From Ferruginibacter sp. (lineage in GTDB: Bacteria; Bacteroidota; Bacteroidia; Chitinophagales; Chitinophagaceae), in contig JANYFI010000055.1 in assembly GCA_025362765.1 (NCBI GenBank), positions 1 to 11,394 of the forward strand: a stretch of DNA of 11,394 bases, written 5' to 3'. Numbering within the stretch: position 1 is the first letter of the stretch; each line of letters opens with the position of its first letter. A model generated the notes under the pieces. That model saw only the letters and a program-made list of their open reading frames with translations. It did not search any database and was not told the origin of the DNA. Both the position numbers and the translations under genes were made by a program. Positions 7,154-11,394 of the stretch are shown here, in pieces.

Positions 7154-8389
7154 ATGACCTTCAATATGTCAGAAAGGGCAGATGCAATAGTAATCGGCGG
7201 GGGAATCTTCGGTTGTGCTATAGCATATTATTATACCCGTAACAATCCCGGAAAAAAAATAATCGTATTCGAGCGCAATGAAATTTGCGGAGCCGCTACC
7301 AGCCGTGCGGCGGCGTTGCTTACACGTATCAGGGCGAAGAAAGATTTTATCCCGCTTTCACTGGAAACATATCATGCGATTGCCGAAATGGAAAAACTGT
7401 TGGGTGAAACGCTTGACGTGAAAACGGTTGGTACGCTGCACGTGGCAGCAACCGACACTAGTGTGGCAGAGTTGGAAACGCTGATGGGCATAGCAACTGC
7501 TTTCAACGAACCTGCAACTTACCTGGACCAGGCTGCGGTAAAAGCAAAAGCCCCCTGGTTAAAAATAGAGGAAGTGTTGAAGTGTGGATTTATGCCGCAG
7601 GATGCGTACTGCGATCCCTACCTGCTCGGAACATTCTTTGCCCGCTGCGCAAAAATGCAGGGTGCTGAAATACGGCAAGGTGTAGACGTTGGCAATATTT
7701 TATTGGAGAATGGCAACGCCATTGGTGTTGCAACTTCACAGGGTAATATATACGGCGATGCAGTAGTGATTGCCGCAGGGGCATGGTCGCCGATATTAGC
7801 TATGCGGGCGGGGGTTGGTTTACCAATGGCGCCGGTACGGAGCCAATACTGGATCTCGGAACGAAGTGAAATTTTTCCACCGGCATCTCCCATTGTTATT
7901 TTACCGGATGCACAGGCTTATGCAAGGCCTGAAGGTGGCGGTCTTCTTTTTGGTATTCGTGAATTGCAGTCTTTTGCAACATCACCAGCAAATATTCCAA
8001 ATGATATCAGAGATTTTTCTTTTAGCGGGGATAGAGGCATGAATGACCTTGCCGCCGTAATTGATAAACTCGCCCGCTTTTTTCCTGCTGTGTATGATGT
8101 TGGATTAAAATATTACATCGCCGGTTTTTCCGGTTATACACCTGATAATAATTTAAGCATGGGACCGGTGCAGGGGATTGAGCACTTATTCGCCGCAACG
8201 GGCTGCGTTGGAGCAGGTATTTCAGTGGCAGGTGGTGTAGGAATGGCTTTCGCTGAAATGATTGCGGGCAAACCCAATCCTTACGATTTTACCAATTTCA
8301 ACCTGGAGCGTTTTGGAAAGATAGATGCTTTCAGTAATGCGTGGTTGCAACAGTGCGCTATAGCCAGATCGAGAAAAAGAAGCGGTTAA
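7154..8389 (+). CDS. FAD-dependent amine oxidoreductase (DAO family), likely acting on a phosphonate
   Basis: A 411-residue DAO/glycine-oxidase-type flavoprotein. The N-terminal Rossmann motif is IVIGGGIFGCAIAYY (G15-G-G-I-F-G20), with E40 in VFERNE binding the FAD ribose. 'GAATSRAAALLTRIR' at about residues 46-60 is the second FAD-contact loop, and 'GFSGYTPDNN...AATGCVGAGISVAGGVG' from about residue 324 is the C-terminal FAD-binding closure. No signal peptide is present. The family oxidises secondary or primary amines to an imine, which hydrolyses to an aldehyde or keto compound, with oxygen or another acceptor. FAD oxidoreductases recur in phosphonate clusters (PbfC, PbfD and the TIGR03364 group), where some oxidise N-methyl-AEP or related amines to phosphonoacetaldehyde. 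That is the likely role here because phnW ends 18 bp upstream, which indicates one operon. Substrate and exact subgroup are not settled by the sequence. M5 (7166) is an alternative start. Confidence 0.87.
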   Translation: MTFNMSERADAIVIGGGIFGCAIAYYYTRNNPGKKIIVFERNEICGAATSRAAALLTRIRAKKDFIPLSLETYHAIAEMEKLLGETLDVKTVGTLHVAATDTSVAELETLMGIATAFNEPATYLDQAAVKAKAPWLKIEEVLKCGFMPQDAYCDPYLLGTFFARCAKMQGAEIRQGVDVGNILLENGNAIGVATSQGNIYGDAVVIAAGAWSPILAMRAGVGLPMAPVRSQYWISERSEIFPPASPIVILPDAQAYARPEGGGLLFGIRELQSFATSPANIPNDIRDFSFSGDRGMNDLAAVIDKLARFFPAVYDVGLKYYIAGFSGYTPDNNLSMGPVQGIEHLFAATGCVGAGISVAGGVGMAFAEMIAGKPNPYDFTNFNLERFGKIDAFSNAWLQQCAIARSRKRSG

Positions 8390-8535
8390 CTATTGCTATT
8401 TTGTTGTTGGCAACAATCAAGAGATGGCGAATCATTTAACCTGCTAAATTTTTAGCAATAAAATATTATGGTGTTGTTGGCGAATAACACTAATTTGATA
8501 TCGTGTTCAACTACTAAAATAAAACGAGCTATTTC
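8390..8535 (+). other. Hairpin-rich spacer between the oxidoreductase and transporter genes
   Basis: Three short inverted repeats lie in a row: TTGTTG/CAACAA with loop TTGG (8401-8416); TGCTAAA/TTTAGCA with a 2-base centre (8442-8457), which as DNA is also a near-perfect operator-like palindrome; and GTGTTGTT/AATAACAC with loop GGCG (8471-8490, one G-U pair). No exact TAnnTTTG promoter element is present; TAATTTG at 8491-8497 lacks one base. The first hairpin could end the phnW operon, and the others could be part of a leader or protein-binding site for the transporter gene. This does not match a riboswitch that I recognise. Confidence 0.4.
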
Positions 8536-9858
8536 ATGTACATCTCTGAAACCCTGCAAAATAAAATAAAGAATATGCCCCTTTGGGCATTGTCAATTTA
8601 TGCAGCCGTAAGTGCATTTTGCGTATACTTCTGTATGTATGCTTTTAGAAAACCCTTTACCTCAGCGGGTTTTACGGGAATTGCTTTTTTGGGGATTAGT
8701 TATAAGGTTTGGCTCGTAACCGCCCAGGTTATTGGTTACATGCTCAGTAAATTTTATGGTATAAAATTTATTTCTTCCATGAAAGGAGAAAAAAGAGCCG
8801 GAACAATTATACTGTTGATATTGCTTGCGTGGCTGGCTTTATTGTTATTTGCCGTTACGCCGACACCTTATAATATTATTTTTCTTTTTTTAAATGGCTT
8901 TCCGTTGGGAATGGTTTGGGGGCTGGTATTTAGTTTTTTGGAAGGAAGAAAAACAACTGAATTTATGGGTGCCGTTTTGTCGATTAGTTTTATTTTTTCT
9001 TCCGGCGTAGTAAAAAGTGTGGGAAAGGCAATTGTGATATATTGGCATATAAGTGAAATGTGGATGCCCTTTATTGCAGGGGCGTTTTTTGTGTTGCCCA
9101 TGATTTTATTTACCTGGTTGCTCAATCATATTCCGCCACCAAATGACGAAGACATTTTATTGAGAAGTGTACGAAAACCAATGACAGGCGCGGAAAGAAA
9201 AGCTTTTTTAAACCGCTTTTTGCCAGGTATTTTCGTTATTGTTTTTACCTATGTTTTGCTGACAATCCTACGGGATTTCAGGGATAATTTTTCCAATGAA
9301 TTATGGAAAGAACTCGGCTATGGAAACAATGCGGCGATTTTTACTGAAACGGAAACCTGGGTATCGCTGATTGTGTTATTTTGTATGAGTTTGCTGATAC
9401 TGGTTAAAAACAATATCCGGGCATTTATGATCAATCATTTTATTATTATTGGAGGCTATTCGCTGGCGTTTTTATCCACCATTTTATTTATGGCGCATTA
9501 TATTAACCCGGTAATATGGATGACCATGATTGGTACCGGTTTGTACCTGAGTTATGTTCCATTCAATGCGTTGTATTTTGAAAGAATGATAGCTACTTAT
9601 AAGGTAAAAAGTAATATTGGGTTTATCATGTACGTAGCAGATGCGTTTGGTTATCTGGGCAGTGTGCTGGTGTTATTTTTAAAAGAATTTATCGGTGTTA
9701 AATTATCCTGGACAACCTTTTTTACCAATGCTGTTTTATTCATTTCGGTTACTGGTATTGTTGGTACTTTTATGGCAGCGTTTTATTTTAAAGGAAAATA
9801 TGCTTCAATGCAAAAGCCAGGTGCAGCGCCCGCAGCAATACCCAGTCCTTTACAATGA
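8536..9858 (+). CDS. MFS transporter, DUF5690-like, probable phosphonate/organophosphate carrier
   Basis: A 440-residue integral inner-membrane protein with about 12 hydrophobic helices (approximate starts 17, 50, 88, 111, 143, 175, then 229, 270, 295, 318, 355, 387) and a hydrophilic central loop at about 197-228. This is the 6+6 layout of the major facilitator superfamily. I place it in the DUF5690 family, a Bacteroidota-rich group. TM1 ends in 'YFCMYAFRKPF' (R38), which resembles the Y-x-x-R-K segment of organophosphate:phosphate antiporters such as GlpT and UhpT. TM7 carries 'LLTILRDFRDNF' (R246, R249), at the place of the second substrate-binding arginine of GlpT (Arg269). The context of phosphonate-catabolic enzymes fits import of AEP or a related phosphonate. 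The Ala/Pro-rich C-terminal tail (about residues 425-440) is unremarkable. Function and coupling ion are inferred. An unrelated solute remains possible. Confidence 0.85.
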   Translation: MYISETLQNKIKNMPLWALSIYAAVSAFCVYFCMYAFRKPFTSAGFTGIAFLGISYKVWLVTAQVIGYMLSKFYGIKFISSMKGEKRAGTIILLILLAWLALLLFAVTPTPYNIIFLFLNGFPLGMVWGLVFSFLEGRKTTEFMGAVLSISFIFSSGVVKSVGKAIVIYWHISEMWMPFIAGAFFVLPMILFTWLLNHIPPPNDEDILLRSVRKPMTGAERKAFLNRFLPGIFVIVFTYVLLTILRDFRDNFSNELWKELGYGNNAAIFTETETWVSLIVLFCMSLLILVKNNIRAFMINHFIIIGGYSLAFLSTILFMAHYINPVIWMTMIGTGLYLSYVPFNALYFERMIATYKVKSNIGFIMYVADAFGYLGSVLVLFLKEFIGVKLSWTTFFTNAVLFISVTGIVGTFMAAFYFKGKYASMQKPGAAPAAIPSPLQ

Positions 9859-9906
9859 AAATCTACAAAAGACATAAAGTAAAGGAGTAAAATTTTTATT
9901 TGAGGG

Positions 9907-9930
9907 CAAAAAGTTATACGCAGCTTTTTG
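9907..9930 (+). terminator. Terminator-like hairpin after the transporter gene
   Basis: CAAAAAGTT (9907-9915) pairs with AGCTTTTTG (9922-9930), including one G-U pair, around a 6-base loop. The descending arm is itself T-rich and is followed by TTG. It lies 48 bp after the transporter stop and fits an intrinsic terminator at the end of the + strand cluster. The A-run in the other arm would give a T-run on the minus strand, so it may serve the convergent gene too. Confidence 0.5.
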
Positions 9931-9943
9931 TTGTAAATGTAAG

Positions 9944-10046
9944 GTGCGTTCCCAATAATATTGACTCATTTTAGTGTTGCCTATATTAGCCTTCATAATG
10001 TTTACACATCATCCAAAAATGAAGTAAGTGTTCATTGGGAATGCTC
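9944..10046. repeat. About 100-bp element with imperfect terminal inverted repeats
   Basis: GCGTTCCCAAT at 9946-9956 is matched in inverted orientation by ATTGGGAATGC at 10034-10044 (10 of 11 bases pair strictly, the remaining one as G-T). Further in, ACT-CATTTT (9964-9972) pairs with AAAATG-A-AGT (10016-10025) past a 1-base bulge. The central 40 or so bases contain no ORF. The structure resembles a small non-autonomous mobile element or the leftover ends of an insertion sequence. No clear target-site duplication is seen. It could equally be a long bidirectional terminator, because it sits between two convergent genes. Confidence 0.5.
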
Positions 10047-10077
10047 TTTAATTATCTGTTACTTTTAAACAATTCGC

Positions 10078-11394
10078 CTACTCTTTTATAAATACAGTAT
10101 GTTCAGTTGCAGATACTCTTTTCAGCAGCAAAGTGTATAATCCTTTGGGCAATGCGTTAATGTCTATTGAAAAACCCGTAACGCTATTGAGTACCACTTG
10201 TTGTTCAATTAGTTTTTTACCAGTAATGTCTGTTATTTGTATGGTGGCTTTTTCAGCGTTGCCGGTAGCCTGTACATGCAACATATTTTTTGCCGGATTA
10301 GGAAATGCCAGCAAATGCTTGTCAATAGTTGTTTTTATTGCCAACACTTTACTGTAGCTGTATTTTCCATTGATATCAACCATTTTCAAACGATAATAGG
10401 TAAACGGTTTATTAATTGTTAAATCTGTGTAAGAATAATTTTTAATAACGTTGCTGTTACCGGCAGCATCAAGTTTTGCAATGGACCTGAAGGTAGCGCC
10501 TCCGTCATCACTTCTTTCAACATAAAATAAGGCAGTGTTTTGTTCTAAACTTGTTTGCCAGTCAAGCAGTACCCCTTGTCTTTGCCTGGTAGCGGTAAAA
10601 TTTAACAGGCTTACCGGCAGTACAATGTTTGTTGAACTGACTGAAAATGGGGAGAAAGACAGGACGCCACTTCGCGTAAACGTATATGGGCCGGTTCCTG
10701 ATGCTGTGCCTGTCTGTCCGGGATCCCAAAACCCGCCGACATAGTGGTTAAGAAAAATATGCGTTCTGTCAAACAAAGAGAGTTCGTCAGCCGCATTCCA
10801 TTGCAAAGTTATATTTGCGTTGGAAGCGCCAGGTGTTTGTTCCTGTATGTACCAGGTTTTATTTACAACTCCCTGTGTTATCGCGTTGCCGGTACTGCCG
10901 TTGATCAGTACCTTGTCCTTAACATTAATACCAAAATAATCATACACTCCTGTATTGGTGATGGTCACCGGAGTAAACGAAGTCGCTTTGCCTGATTGAA
11001 CAGGGAAGCTAACCGGAGATGCCCCTACCGGCATAAAAAAACTTCCTGAACTATCAGTAATTATTCTGGGAACCCGTAGATCAAATGCGTCAACCTGCAA
11101 ATTATAAGGCCCAAGATAAATTGAGTCTGCTCCTTCTACCCTTAGATGTTGTACTGTAAAATTAGAAGATAACTGCGTGTTTAAACCACCCGAAATAGTT
11201 AGTTGTCCAGTATAGCTGCCAGCTCCTCCAATAGTGTGTGGTATTGTGCCGGCGCCACTTGAAGTAATGGCGAAAACTCCATTACTGGCATTGTTAATAA
11301 TCCCAGTATTATAAAAGTTGCCATTTACAAAAACCAAACCTGTTCCCACATTAATAGTACTTCCATTGTTGGTAAGGTTGTTGCAAAAAAGAGA
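10078..11394 (-). CDS. T9SS-secreted surface protein with type A sorting domain, N-terminus beyond window
   Basis: The minus-strand frame is open to the right edge, so the start lies outside; the GTG at 11349 is an internal codon. At least 438 residues are visible. The first half is Gly/Asn/Thr-rich and beta-structured ('GNFYNTGIINNASNG', 'GAGSYTGQLTISGG'), like passenger regions of large Bacteroidota surface proteins. Then comes a common module, 'PVSLLNFTATRQRQGVLLDWQT...FYVERSDDG...YYRLKMVDINGKYSYSKV', which often precedes a sorting domain. The last 80 or so residues (about 10081-10317) are a T9SS type A C-terminal domain: 'FPNPAKNMLHV', 'ITDITGKKL', 'IDINALPKGLYTLLL', 'VFIKE'. Such proteins cross the outer membrane through the type IX system and are anchored or released after the domain is cut off. 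No catalytic domain is visible. It converges on the phosphonate cluster and is probably independent of it. Confidence 0.9.
   Translation of the reverse strand, partial: SLFCNNLTNNGSTINVGTGLVFVNGNFYNTGIINNASNGVFAITSSGAGTIPHTIGGAGSYTGQLTISGGLNTQLSSNFTVQHLRVEGADSIYLGPYNLQVDAFDLRVPRIITDSSGSFFMPVGASPVSFPVQSGKATSFTPVTITNTGVYDYFGINVKDKVLINGSTGNAITQGVVNKTWYIQEQTPGASNANITLQWNAADELSLFDRTHIFLNHYVGGFWDPGQTGTASGTGPYTFTRSGVLSFSPFSVSSTNIVLPVSLLNFTATRQRQGVLLDWQTSLEQNTALFYVERSDDGGATFRSIAKLDAAGNSNVIKNYSYTDLTINKPFTYYRLKMVDINGKYSYSKVLAIKTTIDKHLLAFPNPAKNMLHVQATGNAEKATIQITDITGKKLIEQQVVLNSVTGFSIDINALPKGLYTLLLKRVSATEHTVFIKE

Noticed and set aside
10078..11349. GTG at 11349 as the start of the T9SS protein
   Set aside because: The frame stays open to the window edge with similar Asn/Thr/Gly-rich sequence, and no signal peptide follows the GTG, as a T9SS cargo would need.
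1..11394. CRISPR array, tRNA, rRNA or intact transposase
   Set aside because: No regularly spaced direct repeats, cloverleaf sequence or transposase ORF was seen on reading both strands.

Overview
The window looks like a piece of a Bacteroidota chromosome, most likely from Chitinophagaceae or a close relative. The basis is a SusC/SusD outer-membrane pair, a protein with a type IX secretion (T9SS) type A sorting domain, moderately AT-rich DNA, A/T-rich start-codon contexts without Shine-Dalgarno sequences, and a Bacteroidota-type -33/-7 promoter. No species can be named from the sequence alone.

Layout. From the left edge to 2145 lie the 3' end of a SusC/RagA-type TonB-dependent transporter and a complete SusD-like lipoprotein gene, 27 bp apart. 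A strong hairpin (2195-2234) separates them from a large gene (2260-5058) for an exported two-domain protein, with a YncE-like beta-propeller followed by a PF04185-type phosphoesterase domain. Next come a phosphonatase-like HAD hydrolase (5214-5885), a 2-aminoethylphosphonate:pyruvate transaminase PhnW (6050-7135), an FAD-dependent DAO-family oxidoreductase 18 bp further on (7154-8389), and a 12-TM MFS transporter of the DUF5690 kind (8536-9858). All of these are on the + strand. A convergent minus-strand gene for a large T9SS-secreted surface protein runs off the right edge (10078-11394) and probably does not belong to the same unit. The 219-bp gap between the convergent genes holds a terminator-like hairpin and a roughly 100-bp element with imperfect inverted ends.

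Functional reading. PhnW plus a HAD enzyme with the phosphonatase signature DxAGT is the core of the 2-aminoethylphosphonate (AEP) route: AEP to phosphonoacetaldehyde to acetaldehyde and phosphate. The FAD oxidoreductase could feed modified AEP, such as N-methyl-AEP, into the same intermediate. The transporter has arginines in TM1 and TM7, where organophosphate transporters of the GlpT type carry their phosphate-binding arginines. With SusC/SusD and an exported phosphoesterase just upstream, the locus can be read as a phosphonate utilisation locus built like a polysaccharide utilisation locus: capture at the outer membrane, ester hydrolysis in the periplasm, inner-membrane uptake, then C-P bond cleavage in the cytoplasm. 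The cytoplasmic part rests on recognisable families. The link to SusC/SusD and the phosphoesterase is inference from co-orientation and proximity.
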